A stretch of DNA of 64,000 nucleotides from Methanoregula sp. (GTDB taxonomy: Archaea; Halobacteriota; Methanomicrobia; Methanomicrobiales; Methanospirillaceae), in contig CP112999.1 in assembly GCA_026625165.1 (NCBI GenBank), positions 1 through 64,000 of the forward strand, read 5' to 3'. Of this stretch, positions 17,876 to 27,065 are shown one piece after another; position 1 is the stretch's first letter, and every line of letters starts with the position of its first letter. The notes beneath the pieces were generated by a model, which searched no databases, was not told where the DNA came from, and worked only from the letters and a program-made list of their open reading frames with translations. The translations under genes and the position numbers were made by a program.

Positions 17876-19009
17876 ATGAGACGATGTTACTCCCTCTCTC
17901 TTTGCTCTCTGGCTCTCATTGTAATCCTTGTCACCGGTTGCACGCAGCCCGGCACGGATCCGCAAAAAGCAGTCACCCCGGCACCCGCTGTGGCTGGATC
18001 TTCAGCCGGGGAAATCTCCCCGCAGACAACAACATCGCAGATCACGCGGCTGGCCTCACCGGCTGTAACGGTTACTGAAGTACAGAAACGCGGCACACCG
18101 GACCCGGATTTTATCGTTGACATTTCTGTTCCGGAGAAGATCTGGCCGGGGACAACAATACTCCCCGACAACCATGATGCCGCCCACCCCCGGATCATCG
18201 AGGTTAACCAGCTGGGGGAGATTGTCTGGGAGTACCCGCTGCCCGATGAACTGAAATCCTATACAAACCCTGGATGGGACGTAGAGGTACTGCAAAACGG
18301 CAATATCCTGACCCTTCTTCCAAGGAACGGGGTGTACGAGATCAACCGGGACAAACAGGTCGTGTGGAAATACATTGACTCAAAGGTCTCTCACGATGCC
18401 GACAGGATTGGGAATGGCAACACCCTGATTGCGTTTGGGGGTGGCGATACGGCAGGAGATGCACAGGTTAAAGAGATCGATCCGGATGGGAAACGGGTAT
18501 GGTCATGGTATGCAAAGGATGTGTTTACCGGGGCAGAATATACAGGCATATCGAATGAGGGATGGACGCATACGAACGCGGTTTCAAGGCTGGAGTCCGG
18601 CAACACGCTGATCAGCCTGAGAAATTTCAATGTGATTGTCGAGGTCGATCGCAATGGAAAACTTGTGCGGACGATAGGCAAAGGGCTCTTTGAGGCACAA
18701 CACGATCCCCTTGTACTGTCAAACGGAAAACTCCTTGTAGCAAACCATGTTGAACCGCATGAAATACTTGAGCTCGATCCATACGGTGCCGTGATATGGC
18801 GGTATACAATTATGAGGAAGGGTTCCTGGCCGGTTCGTGACGCCAATCGTCTGCCAAATGGCAACACCCTGATCACTGCATCCGACAGGATTATCGAGGT
18901 GACCCCCGATCTCCAGGTAGTCTGGCAGTTCAGGCTTGTTGCGGGCCCGTTCACTGATAAGACGGCCCCTGCAAGGGGTTTTTACAAGGCCGAGAGGATA
19001 TCCGGATAA
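17876..19009 (+). CDS. Arylsulfotransferase-like beta-propeller lipoprotein
   Basis: After a signal (SLCSLALIVILVTGCTQPG, lipidated Cys at about 22) and a Thr/Pro-rich linker come repeats of the type IIEVNQLGEIVWEYPLPDE, VEVLQNGNILTLLPRNGVYE and RLPNGNTLITASDRIIEV. This is the pattern of arylsulfotransferase/PQQ-like propellers found in many archaea. Catalytic sulfotransferase histidines cannot be assigned with confidence, so enzyme activity is not claimed. ATG 17876 gives a normal signal peptide. A TTG at 17846 with a GAGGAGGAG tract upstream is an alternative start that would add ten residues. Confidence 0.82.
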   Translation: MRRCYSLSLCSLALIVILVTGCTQPGTDPQKAVTPAPAVAGSSAGEISPQTTTSQITRLASPAVTVTEVQKRGTPDPDFIVDISVPEKIWPGTTILPDNHDAAHPRIIEVNQLGEIVWEYPLPDELKSYTNPGWDVEVLQNGNILTLLPRNGVYEINRDKQVVWKYIDSKVSHDADRIGNGNTLIAFGGGDTAGDAQVKEIDPDGKRVWSWYAKDVFTGAEYTGISNEGWTHTNAVSRLESGNTLISLRNFNVIVEVDRNGKLVRTIGKGLFEAQHDPLVLSNGKLLVANHVEPHEILELDPYGAVIWRYTIMRKGSWPVRDANRLPNGNTLITASDRIIEVTPDLQVVWQFRLVAGPFTDKTAPARGFYKAERISG

Positions 19010-19400
19010 TTTTTTTCATTCATTGTACCACGATAATTGAACGACAGACTCCCCTTCTATCAGCATGAGTGACCTCCCTTTAAGGGGGGTCGCGGCTTTT
19101 CCAGCTGGAAAATGACCCGGCTTTTGCGCTTGGCTAATATCGACTAATTGATACCCGGTGAGACCGACAGGAAATAAAAAAACCACAGTTGACTGTGCAT
19201 AATCTGATGAGTTCTCCTTCTCCTCGTGATTCTGATGAACCTCCCGGAATTTACCAATACCGCAATCGTGTTCCAGTCACAGAAGTTGGACGCGGGAATT
19301 TTTACCATCTCGATAAATTTCCGTTTTAAAAAATTGGGCTTTACATAATCCAGCTGATCCCCAGACAGGGTTGATGCCCCCGGTGCAAGGAAGAAAGTGA

Positions 19401-19409
19401 TTTATAAAG
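19401..19409 (+). promoter_or_regulatory. TATA box for the DUF1622 gene
   Basis: TTTATAAAG preceded by the purine-rich GAAAGTGA (a BRE-like element) fits an archaeal promoter. Transcription would begin about 25 bases downstream, near 19430, giving a leader of about 65 bases that contains the two hairpins. Confidence 0.5.
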
Positions 19410-19450
19410 TGTTTTTGTGCTCCCTTTGATCTGCCGGGTCACCTTTGAGA

Positions 19451-19487
19451 TTGGGGCAACCCCAAGGTTCATGTGGTCGTATGAACC
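19451..19487 (+). promoter_or_regulatory. Two abutting perfect hairpins in the DUF1622 leader
   Basis: The first is TTGGGG-CAA-CCCCAA (19451-19465, six-pair stem, three-base loop). The second begins at the very next base: GGTTCAT, an eight-base loop, then ATGAACC (19466-19487, seven-pair stem). The ATG of the downstream gene is only nine bases beyond, so the structures sit where ribosome access would be affected. A regulatory role is inferred. Confidence 0.5.
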
Positions 19488-19496
19488 TGTTCTGGT

Positions 19497-19829
19497 ATGG
19501 ATATTCCCACGATCTTCAATATTATCCATCTCTGTGCTGAAATCCTCGGGTATGCAGGGGCGGTACTGATCATCTACGGGGGATTCCGGGCGATTGTCAA
19601 GGTCCTCTTTCTTGAATTTTCAAAGCCGGTATATACCTATAACCTGATCAAGCTGGAATTTACGGAAAAGATTGTCTTCGGGCTGGAATTTCTTATCGCG
19701 GGGGATATACTCTCCACGCTGCTCTCACCGACCCAGCAGGACTTAATCAACCTCGCCGTCGTCGTTGTTATCAGGACGGTGCTTGGTTATTTCCTCTCAA
19801 AGGAAGCGCCGGAATCCGGTCTCCACTGA
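19497..19829 (+). CDS. DUF1622 family membrane protein
   Basis: The 110-residue protein has three hydrophobic segments, with the family pattern AEILGYAGAVLIIYGGF, LEFTEKIVFGLEFLIAGDIL and VVVVIRTVLGYFLSKE. DUF1622 proteins are small multi-pass membrane proteins of unknown function found across bacteria and archaea. No clear Shine-Dalgarno tract precedes the ATG; instead the two hairpins end nine bases upstream. Confidence 0.88.
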   Translation: MDIPTIFNIIHLCAEILGYAGAVLIIYGGFRAIVKVLFLEFSKPVYTYNLIKLEFTEKIVFGLEFLIAGDILSTLLSPTQQDLINLAVVVVIRTVLGYFLSKEAPESGLH

Positions 19830-19894
19830 CATTATCATCTTTTTTTAAAAGCGTCACTGGAGAGCGGTTTTTTTTAGCCGTGTTCACCATCGGC

Positions 19895-20398
19895 TCACAC
19901 CTTCAGCTTTTCCGGCAGCCCCTTTGCCCACGCAGAAATTGCACTCCAGTCACGGAAGTCACCTACCGGAGCCTTGACAAACCCGGTCATCATCCGCTGG
20001 ACAAACGAGAGATTTGCCGGGTCCAGCTTACCCGCAAACACGGTTGATGCCATTGGCAGCAGTGGAGCAAGTGATGCATGGAGGGCTTTTATGCTATCTT
20101 CGATCTTTTGGGTATCCTTTGAGACCGGGGCAACCCCGACCGCAAACGCTGCGACCGGGATTTTTACAAGCTGGTCGCGGTACCGGCCGACAAATGTTCC
20201 TGCGTCTTTTACAATACTTCCCATATAGAGTGGCGCCCCGATCACCACCGCATTGTATCCCGAGACATTTGTAACCGTTTTCATCTCGGTGACATCGACG
20301 CTGTACCCTGCGGATTGCAGTTCCTTTCCAACCGCCTGTGCAATCCCGGCAGTCGACCCCTTCCGCGTCGCGTACGCGACAAGAATACGCCCGGCCAT
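19895..20398 (-). CDS. Flavodoxin-domain protein
   Basis: A 167-residue flavodoxin-fold protein. The FMN phosphate loop is VAYATRKGSTAGIAQAVG near the N-terminus, and VVIGAPLYMGSIVKDAGTF is the second FMN-binding segment. The form resembles protoporphyrinogen-oxidase-like (HemG-type) flavodoxins, which carry electrons or act on porphyrinogens. The exact role is unknown. ATG 20398 is preferred; an in-frame GTG at 20407 would overlap the stop of the preceding gene (GTGA). The two are evidently co-translated. Confidence 0.88.
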   Translation of the reverse strand: MAGRILVAYATRKGSTAGIAQAVGKELQSAGYSVDVTEMKTVTNVSGYNAVVIGAPLYMGSIVKDAGTFVGRYRDQLVKIPVAAFAVGVAPVSKDTQKIEDSIKALHASLAPLLPMASTVFAGKLDPANLSFVQRMMTGFVKAPVGDFRDWSAISAWAKGLPEKLKV

Positions 20399-20403
20399 CA
20401 CAA

Positions 20404-20970
20404 TCACTGACGTTTATTGTCTGGGGGGGCATCAAGGTATGGTTTCCCGGTTTCTGCTGCCGGGGAAGCCCGCCAGCTCCTGTACTCCGGTGCCGTTTCC
20501 CTCATATCCTCCCAGAGCCACACCATCCGGTCAAGGAACCAGAGCTTGCTCAAGTAGACAACCGCGGCACCGGACAGGGTTGGCCAGATGCTGAATTCGA
20601 GCACCCCCCAGATCACGAGGAGCATCCCGATCCCGCCAACTGCCGAGAGGACATTCGGAACCGTCCGGTGGTGCACCGGCACGGACACAACGTCGCGGTT
20701 CAGCCAGACCCGTTCTCCCAGTACGGCTTTCGATGCCCAGTGGTCGAGCGTGTCAGGAGCCTTAAAAAGACGGGGGTTAAGCCACATCCAGAGAAGAGCA
20801 AGGCTGATCGGAACGACCGCCCACCACCCGAGCCAGAGACGGCTCCAGAACGCAATGATGAGAGCCGGCAGCACGGTGTTGCGCAGGAATACACTCCACG
20901 GGCTGGCGTGGCGCATCCACGTGTCGTCGTCCAGCTGGAAGAGCCCTGCAATCGTCCGCTCGACCGTCAT
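20404..20970 (-). CDS. DUF6653-like membrane protein
   Basis: About 188 residues with hydrophobic helices near 30-70 and 120-145. The opening FQLDDDTWMRHASPWSVFLR and the block WLNPRLFKAPDTLDHWASKA resemble the DUF6653 family of small membrane proteins. No biochemical role is known. ATG 20970 gives MTVERTIAGLFQ, and the extra 18 upstream codons are not family-like. The stop lies just before the flavodoxin gene. Confidence 0.78.
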   Translation of the reverse strand: MTVERTIAGLFQLDDDTWMRHASPWSVFLRNTVLPALIIAFWSRLWLGWWAVVPISLALLWMWLNPRLFKAPDTLDHWASKAVLGERVWLNRDVVSVPVHHRTVPNVLSAVGGIGMLLVIWGVLEFSIWPTLSGAAVVYLSKLWFLDRMVWLWEDMRETAPEYRSWRASPAAETGKPYLDAPPDNKRQ

Positions 20971-21043
20971 ACCTGTAATTATCCGGTTATTACGATTTGG
21001 TTGTTCCGGTTGCGGGAATGACATTAAAAGGGAGGATGTGCCG

Positions 21044-21175
21044 GTGCCGGAGGCAATCGCGGATCAGGCCCTGACTGCATTGAAGAATCATTCGCAGTCC
21101 CGGTTATCGTGCGTCTGGGACATGGGAGCACCCGCCCGTCCCCAGCAGCTTTTTGTTGCGACAGACATACTGTAG
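21044..21175 (+). CDS. Possible 43-residue protein preceding the DUF6498-like gene
   Basis: A short frame starts at GTG 21044 (VPEAIADQALTALKNHSQSR), eight bases after an AAAGGGAGG ribosome-binding tract. It ends at TAG 21173-21175, three bases before the next start. Its amino-acid composition is protein-like and the spacing is that of an operon. A second GTG at 21038 lies too close to the tract. No family is recognised; the leader of the membrane-protein gene may simply look coding. Confidence 0.4.
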   Translation: MPEAIADQALTALKNHSQSRLSCVWDMGAPARPQQLFVATDIL

Positions 21176-21178
21176 TTC

Positions 21179-21895
21179 ATGCGAATGCCGGTCCCGGTCT
21201 CCCGCCTCCTTCCCGGTGAGAACGCGCTCACCCCGCCGGTCATCTCGCTGCTCTTTGCCAATCTTGTCACCATTGTCCTTGCCATCGTCCAGCACTGGGA
21301 CCTTGCAACAGTGATGTTCATCTACTGGGCGCAGAGCGTCATCATCGGCATCTTTACGGTCGTCTCGCTCTTGAATGCCGATACTGCAGCCCTTGCAGAA
21401 AACATGGAGAAATCCATGAGGGAGAAGGGTGGATCGGGAACAGTCAGCACCCGTTTTGTCCAGGCCTACATGTGCCTCCTTGCCGGGTTCTTTGCCCTCC
21501 ATTATGGCCTTTTCCACTGGGGATATTACGGATTTATCGTGGAGTCCGGGCTCTTTGGCCCCGTGAATTTCTCGGACCCGAACATCTGGTTCTCCTGTGC
21601 TCTCTTCTTTGCCAACCACCTCTATTCGCATATCCGGTACCGGCATGAGGGGCCAAAGGGAGTGGATTTTGTCAACGAGGAGTTCTTCCGGCCGTACCAG
21701 CGGATCATCCCGATGCACCTCACCATCCTCTTTGGCAGCATCATCGTGCTGGTCCTTCAGTTCTTCGGTATTGACGCAACCATGCCGGTCCTTTTGCTCT
21801 TCCTCCTCCTCAAGACACGGTCCGATATTTTTTCCCATCTCTTCAAACATGCGCAGCAGGAGCACCCGGACGAACCTGTCCGGTATATCGGATAA
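21179..21895 (+). CDS. DUF6498-like multi-pass membrane protein
   Basis: The 238-residue protein has five or six hydrophobic helices. The segment VIQHWDLATVMFIYWAQS is better read as VQHWDLATVMFIYWAQSVII, the signature start of DUF6498. It is followed by an acidic loop, FALHYGLFHWGYYGF, a His-containing FANHLYSH, and MHLTILFGSIIVLVLQF near the end. No function is known. ATG 21179 lies three bases after the small frame at 21044-21175. Confidence 0.82.
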   Translation: MRMPVPVSRLLPGENALTPPVISLLFANLVTIVLAIVQHWDLATVMFIYWAQSVIIGIFTVVSLLNADTAALAENMEKSMREKGGSGTVSTRFVQAYMCLLAGFFALHYGLFHWGYYGFIVESGLFGPVNFSDPNIWFSCALFFANHLYSHIRYRHEGPKGVDFVNEEFFRPYQRIIPMHLTILFGSIIVLVLQFFGIDATMPVLLLFLLLKTRSDIFSHLFKHAQQEHPDEPVRYIG

Positions 21896-21976
21896 CCCAA
21901 AAATGCCAGGCTAAAAAGACGATACCACGAAAGTAAATAACCACGATCCGAATACATGATACTGAGGTAAAGTACG

Positions 21977-22162
21977 ATGGCAACCGATCCCGTCTGTCTG
22001 GCAATCGTTGATGAAGACGACGCGAAATTTTCGAGCACACACAGGGAGCAGAAATATTATTTCTGTTGCAACTGGTGCAAAAAGAAGTTTGACGAAAACC
22101 CAAGGAAATATACCAGGATCGCATGTGATCTCAATATCTCACTAAGTAAGGAATCGTGCTGA
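21977..22162 (+). CDS. YHS-domain small protein
   Basis: The 61-residue protein reads ATDPVCLAIVDEDDAKFSS, then YYFCCNWCKKKFDENPRKY. The paired elements DPVC and FCCNWCKKKF belong to the YHS domain, a small metal-binding module related to the TRASH domain and found in copper-handling proteins and heavy-metal ATPases. The family's conserved Cys residues are present. It stands alone; its metal is unknown. Confidence 0.85.
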   Translation: MATDPVCLAIVDEDDAKFSSTHREQKYYFCCNWCKKKFDENPRKYTRIACDLNISLSKESC

Positions 22163-22421
22163 ACGAAGTATCGCGGAGCACAAAGCTGCATAACCCACCC
22201 TTTCGTCAGGATCCACTGGAAGGAGAACTCAAAAGATACGCTCCGCATCATCATTAGTGAGAACTGATAAATCAGAAAAAAGTCGCTTTTTTGGCCTCCC
22301 GTTTGCGGAGCTCGATGCGCCAGCTGGGGGGCCGGTTTTTCCATGGATCCGGGGTGGATTTATTCCCCAATGGGGCCAAGATATTTTTAAAAGTTAACCA
22401 ATCCGTAAAATCTATGGCTGT

Positions 22422-23738
22422 CTATGGCTGGTGGTTTGTAAACCCGGTGATATCCTGCACGATGCCGTTGATGAAGACAAGGTTCTTGTTCTCGTCAAAT
22501 TCCGCAAGTGCCGTGACACTGACGCTCACAGGCGTCCCGTTCTGCCGTTTGAGATGAAGAACCCGGTTTTTCACAAACCGGTGTTTTCGAAGCTCATCAA
22601 GAAGTTCAAGGCGTCCATCCGGTTTTGAGAACACATCGATGACACGGGCCTCCTGGAGATCGGAAAAGGAATCATATCCAAGGATGTTTAGCAGTGCCGT
22701 ATTGCCCCAGACAAACCTGCCGTGAGGGTCACCGGTGCTCCGGTAAATGCCTACGTTGAGATCCTCAACAAGCGTGCGGTACTGGTCCTCGTGTTCCCGC
22801 AGGCACTGTTCCATTCTCTCTCCGGTAATGTCCCGGGCGATCGACGACGCCCCGGCGATTGCCCCGTTATCATTTATTATCGGTGAGATCGTTATCAGGA
22901 CATCGAGGGGGGCTCCGCCTTTTCTGAGCATTTTCATTTCGTGCCGCCGGACACTGTCTCCCCTCTCCACTTTTTTTAAGATAGCATCAAGATCTCCGTG
23001 ATTGCCGGGCGGCACGAGCATATGGACTGGATTTTTCAGCACCTCTCCTTCGCTATACCCAAAGAGACGTTCTGCGGCAGGATTCCAGCTGATGATGCTG
23101 CCGTCTGATCCATTGCCGATAATTGCCTCGCCCGATGACTGGACGAGCCCGCGGTACCGGGCCTCGCTTATTTTAAGCATCTCCTCGTACTTTTTCCGGG
23201 GCGTAATATCTTCGACGATATACGTGAAACCGTCGCTCCCGTCTTCAAACACGGTGGGAACCTGTTTTGCCCGGAAATAATGCTCCTCATCCCGGATCCG
23301 GCAGCTTATTTCGGTCGCCTGTTCGCTGCCGTCAGGCTGTTTGATCCTTGTCCCGCTTTGAAAAAGGGCACGGAGCAGGGGATTGTTGATCTCTTCAAGG
23401 CGTTTTTTGATCAGCGATTCCTTTGTCTCATCCAGCAGGAGGGGGACCTGCTCGTTTACCTGAAGGATCCGCTGGTCCTTATCGACCACTATTACAAGAT
23501 CTGAAGAAAATTCAAGGAGTGCAGAGATGGGAACCCGGCGGGAGACAAAAAATACTTTTGCAGCACCGATGACCTGCATCTCTACCTGGCCGGAGATCAG
23601 GAGCATATCAAGGTATTTTGCCACAAGGTTCCTGTTCATGTTCATTTCGGACGCAAGATCCGAAATCGTCATACCCCTTTGATGCCATTTGAGAACTCTT
23701 TTAATCTTGTCGACCCTCTCCTGATCGAGGACTCCCAT
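22422..23738 (-). CDS. HTH and triple-PAS signalling regulator
   Basis: The first 70 residues form a winged-helix DNA-binding domain (RVLKWHQRGMTISDLASEMN, then NRNLVAKYLDMLLISGQVE). Three PAS domains follow, at about 72-185, 200-315 and 320-432; recognisable pieces are IISWNPAAERLFGYSEGEVL and VWGNTALLNILGYDSF. There is no histidine-kinase or output domain, so it may act as a one-component regulator that senses small molecules or redox state and binds DNA directly. This layout is common in Methanomicrobiales. Target genes are unknown. Confidence 0.88.
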   Translation of the reverse strand: MGVLDQERVDKIKRVLKWHQRGMTISDLASEMNMNRNLVAKYLDMLLISGQVEMQVIGAAKVFFVSRRVPISALLEFSSDLVIVVDKDQRILQVNEQVPLLLDETKESLIKKRLEEINNPLLRALFQSGTRIKQPDGSEQATEISCRIRDEEHYFRAKQVPTVFEDGSDGFTYIVEDITPRKKYEEMLKISEARYRGLVQSSGEAIIGNGSDGSIISWNPAAERLFGYSEGEVLKNPVHMLVPPGNHGDLDAILKKVERGDSVRRHEMKMLRKGGAPLDVLITISPIINDNGAIAGASSIARDITGERMEQCLREHEDQYRTLVEDLNVGIYRSTGDPHGRFVWGNTALLNILGYDSFSDLQEARVIDVFSKPDGRLELLDELRKHRFVKNRVLHLKRQNGTPVSVSVTALAEFDENKNLVFINGIVQDITGFTNHQP

Positions 23739-24042
23739 AGTAGATACTTGAGCAGTACTGATAGTAAATATATTGACTTAAGCGATATTTTAAAAAAGGC
23801 GGGATTTTTTACCATAGCAATGAACCGCAGATATGAGAGGGGGTTCGCTCTTTTAAAACACATAAAATATCCTGCAGATAACAAAAAATCTGCCTGTTTT
23901 CACAGGGAACCAAAATTTGCATGGCAGATATCTGTACAATTCGTGATTGCAGTCCTGTATGGCGTAGTTATTGTGCAAATTTTGATTATAACCCCCCAAC
24001 CAACAACGGTTATACTCTCTAGTATGAGCGGGTGGAGGGGGT
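23739..24042. other. AT-rich intergenic stretch between divergent genes
   Basis: This stretch separates the HTH-PAS gene from the HEAT-repeat gene and must hold both promoters. AT-rich tracts such as TAAATATATTGACTTAAG (about 23762-23780) could be TATA elements for the leftward gene. Frames here are short, without a convincing start, and no gene is called. Confidence 0.4.
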
Positions 24043-24483
24043 ATGGAATACAAACCAGAAAAAATCAAAGGGGAGCACTTAACCGGTTGTATTGAATCGG
24101 CAACTGCATTAAAAAAATTCAGGAAGCCTCTCGTCGAGTACCTCATCAGCGGCCTTGAAGAAAAGGACAAGTGGGTACGGTGTATGGCTGCGGGGATGCT
24201 CGGGGATCTCGGGGACTCCCGGGCAGTTGACTCCTTAAAACCTCTTCTTGCTGACCCGGACCCGGACCTCCGTGCAGTAGCAGCATATGCGCTGGATATG
24301 ATCTGCTATAACCGGGCACCGGTTGACGGGTCACGGACAGGGATTTGCGAACACTGCATGGTCCGGTTCATTGCTGATGAAGCGCTCAACCAGATGAAAT
24401 CACAGACAGAGAGTTCATATCATGCATACTGGAAGGGAGAAACGGCATATCAGAAGGAATTTCCGGACAATTCTCGGGTTTGA
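24043..24483 (+). CDS. HEAT-repeat protein
   Basis: The 146-residue protein contains at least two HEAT/PBS-lyase-type repeats: KDKWVRCMAAGMLGDLGDSR and DPDLRAVAAYALDMICYN. These form helical pairs used for protein contacts. A CEHC segment (GICEHCMVRF) follows. No enzyme motif is seen. A TPR protein gene lies 73 bases downstream on the same strand, and both may be scaffold proteins for the same complex. Confidence 0.8.
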   Translation: MEYKPEKIKGEHLTGCIESATALKKFRKPLVEYLISGLEEKDKWVRCMAAGMLGDLGDSRAVDSLKPLLADPDPDLRAVAAYALDMICYNRAPVDGSRTGICEHCMVRFIADEALNQMKSQTESSYHAYWKGETAYQKEFPDNSRV

Positions 24484-24556
24484 AGAACCCCCGGTACCGG
24501 AAAGGAAAACCAACGACACCTGCCAAAAAGAGGAAAAAGAGAAGGAAGGAAAGTAA

Positions 24557-24886
24557 ATGAACATTTATGGCACGAACGGGATCCCGCTGGAAGCACAATA
24601 CCTGTACCGGCGGGGGATGGAAATGCTGGGCCGGCAAAAGGATGAACTCGCAATGAAATACTTCAGACAGGCGGTCTTTATCGCCCCGGGCTTTTCAAAA
24701 GCATACCATGAACTGGCAAACTGCCTCAGGAAACAAAACCGGGCAGACGATGCTGCGATATATGAGATGAAGGCATGGAGAAATGACCCGTTCACAAGGG
24801 GAATAGCTCATAACGGGTTTAATATGGAGAGACCAGATGTGGAAATGAAGGACTCGCGGATAATCTCTCCGCAATTAACCTGTTAA
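24557..24886 (+). CDS. Small TPR protein
   Basis: The 109-residue protein has two tetratricopeptide-like repeats: [19 protein letters not shown] with [18 protein letters not shown], and [20 protein letters not shown]. These give a short helical protein-interaction surface. The upstream GGAAGGAAAG tract is a good ribosome-binding site. No specific partner can be named. Confidence 0.78.
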   Translation: MNIYGTNGIPLEAQYLYRRGMEMLGRQKDELAMKYFRQAVFIAPGFSKAYHELANCLRKQNRADDAAIYEMKAWRNDPFTRGIAHNGFNMERPDVEMKDSRIISPQLTC

Positions 24887-24977
24887 AAATCCACTATTTT
24901 GCAGTTTTAAAAATACAAGAACAATTTTCCGGCTGTCTGGGAATAACGTACGTAAGAAAAAGGTTTGGATATCAATA

Positions 24978-27065
24978 TCAGATAAACAGCGGTGCAAAGA
25001 CCACAGATACGATCGCCATCAGTTTTATCAGGATGTTGAGTGCCGGGCCTGCGGTGTCCTTGAACGGGTCGCCGACGGTATCCCCTGTGACTGCTGCCTT
25101 GTGGGCAGGCGAGCCCTTTCCGCCGAGGTGTCCTTGTTCGATGTATTTCTTCGTGTTGTCCCATGCACCTCCGGTATTTGCCATCATGACGGCAACGATG
25201 AAGCCGGTGGCGATAGCACCGACGAGGAGCCCGGCAAGCGCCGCAGTCCCGAGGAGAAGTCCGCAGAGAACCGGTGCAAGGATTGCCATGAGCCCCGGGA
25301 TTACCATCTGCTTGAGAGCGGCGTTGGTTGAGATCGTGATGCATGCCTCATAGTCCGGTTCCGCCGTGCCCTCCATGAGCCCGGTAATTTCCTTGAACTG
25401 CCTGCGCACCTCCTGCACGATGTCGCCCGCTGCCTTGCCGACAGCGGTCATCGCAAACGAGCAGAAGAGGAAAGGGAGCATTGCGCCGATCAGGACCCCG
25501 ACAAAGACCACCGGGCTGAGGAGGTCGACAAGCGGGAGGGCGACCGCCTGCGTGTACGCAATCACGAGCCCGAGGGCGGTAAGCGCGGCGCCCCCGATGG
25601 CAAAGCCCTTGCCGATTGCGGCGGTCGTGTTGCCGACGGAGTCAAGGGTGTCGGTAATCTCACGCACACCCTTCTCCTGGTGTGACATCTCGGCAATACC
25701 GCCGGCGTTGTCCGCGACCGGGCCGTAGGCGTCGACTGAGAGTGTGATCCCCAGTGTTGCGAGCATCCCGACGCCGGCAATTGCAACTCCGTACAGCCCC
25801 GCCTGTTGTGCGGCGACGAGGATTGCACATGCAACGATGAGTACAGGAAATACTGTGCTTTCAAATCCAACGGCAAGACCGGTGATGATGCCGGTTGCTG
25901 CCCCGGTCTCCGTGGATTTTACAATCCGCTGGGTTGGCGGGCGTTCATAGGACGTGTAGTACTCGGTCACCAGCCCGATTAAAAATCCCCCGACCAGTCC
26001 TGCAACGGTGGCGATAAATACCCCGACATACAGCTGTCCGAGAAGCGTGACGACGAGGAAATACGTGGCAACCGCGGTGATGATCAGGCTGGCAAACGTG
26101 CCCGCGTTGAACGCCTTGTGGATGGCACTGCTCTCATTTTTCGAACTCCTTACAAAGAACGAACCGATCACGGAGGCGACAATTCCGACAGCCGCAACCA
26201 GCAGCGGCAGGAGAACGAGGTTCATGATACCGGCTGCGTCCGGAACGATATTGATTGCAGAACCGAGCGTCAGGTGGATGGCGTCCATCAGGCCCGAACC
26301 CTTGGATGACGCAATCATGACCGCGATAGAACCGCCAATCAGCATGGTTGCAATAATGGATCCGACATAGGACTCATACAGATCGGCCCCCATCCCGGCG
26401 ATATCGCCAACATTATCCCCGACATTGTCGGCAATGACTGCAGGGTTGCGGGGGTCGTCTTCCGGGATCCCCGCCTCGACTTTCCCGACAAGGTCGGCAC
26501 CGACATCGGCTGCTTTCGTGAAGATCCCGCCGCCGACACGGGCAAAAAGGGCTATCGAACTTGCGCCAAGGGAGAACCCTGAAAGGATATTGATCACTTC
26601 ATAAATACCGACATTCGTGAAGGTATCGACGACAAAGAAGACAACTGAAAGGCCAAGCAGCCCGAGCCCGACAACGGTCAGCCCCATGACCATTCCGCTG
26701 GAGAACGAGACGCGGAATGCTTTCGCCATACCCTCCCGTGCGGCATTGGTTGTGCGGACATTTGCCATGGTCGCTGCGGTCATGCCGACATATCCGGCTG
26801 TTGCTGAGAGGCCTGCACCTACAACAAAGCACCCGGCAGTCAGGGGGTTAATCGCGATGGCGAGGATAACCGCCATTACCAAGACAAAGATCGCAATGGC
26901 AGTATACTGGCGTTTCAGGTACACCATTGCTCCCTTGTGTATCGCCGCAGCAATCTTCTGCATCAGTTCAGTTCCCGTACCCTCTTTTTTCATGCTGAAA
27001 AAAGAAAAGGCTGCAAAAAGCAGCCCGATAATGGCACAAATAGGTGCTATAATCAACAAATCCAT
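24978..27065 (-). CDS. hppA: Membrane-bound ion-translocating pyrophosphatase
   Basis: This about 695-residue polytopic enzyme couples pyrophosphate hydrolysis to pumping of H+ or Na+. The substrate-binding motifs are [20 protein letters not shown] and [20 protein letters not shown]. The residue after GNTT in [17 protein letters not shown] is Ala, which in this family marks the K+-dependent subclass. The pumped ion cannot be read safely. ATG 27065 ([12 protein letters not shown]) follows a GGAGGGCCTGAG tract; the open frame begins six codons earlier inside that tract. Confidence 0.95.
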   Translation of the reverse strand: MDLLIIAPICAIIGLLFAAFSFFSMKKEGTGTELMQKIAAAIHKGAMVYLKRQYTAIAIFVLVMAVILAIAINPLTAGCFVVGAGLSATAGYVGMTAATMANVRTTNAAREGMAKAFRVSFSSGMVMGLTVVGLGLLGLSVVFFVVDTFTNVGIYEVINILSGFSLGASSIALFARVGGGIFTKAADVGADLVGKVEAGIPEDDPRNPAVIADNVGDNVGDIAGMGADLYESYVGSIIATMLIGGSIAVMIASSKGSGLMDAIHLTLGSAINIVPDAAGIMNLVLLPLLVAAVGIVASVIGSFFVRSSKNESSAIHKAFNAGTFASLIITAVATYFLVVTLLGQLYVGVFIATVAGLVGGFLIGLVTEYYTSYERPPTQRIVKSTETGAATGIITGLAVGFESTVFPVLIVACAILVAAQQAGLYGVAIAGVGMLATLGITLSVDAYGPVADNAGGIAEMSHQEKGVREITDTLDSVGNTTAAIGKGFAIGGAALTALGLVIAYTQAVALPLVDLLSPVVFVGVLIGAMLPFLFCSFAMTAVGKAAGDIVQEVRRQFKEITGLMEGTAEPDYEACITISTNAALKQMVIPGLMAILAPVLCGLLLGTAALAGLLVGAIATGFIVAVMMANTGGAWDNTKKYIEQGHLGGKGSPAHKAAVTGDTVGDPFKDTAGPALNILIKLMAIVSVVFAPLFI

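Larger units (their letters stand above)
19010..19496. other. Gene-free interval with several inverted repeats
   Basis: No credible coding region is seen. The interval contains the 16-base palindrome TTTTCCAGCTGGAAAA (19097-19112), a dyad CACAGT-TG-ACTGTG (19184-19197), and a TATA-like TTTATAAAG (19401-19409). Two adjacent hairpins (19451-19487) lie just before the DUF1622 gene. The first two could be protein-binding sites; the last could be an RNA leader structure. Confidence 0.5.

Noticed and set aside
21104-21865. 253-codon frame on the minus strand
   Set aside because: It is the antisense of the DUF6498-like gene and is charged low-complexity sequence without a recognisable domain.
23679-24095. 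138-codon plus-strand frame across the HTH-PAS promoter region
   Set aside because: It overlaps two real genes at its ends, crosses the AT-rich promoter interval and has no recognisable sequence.
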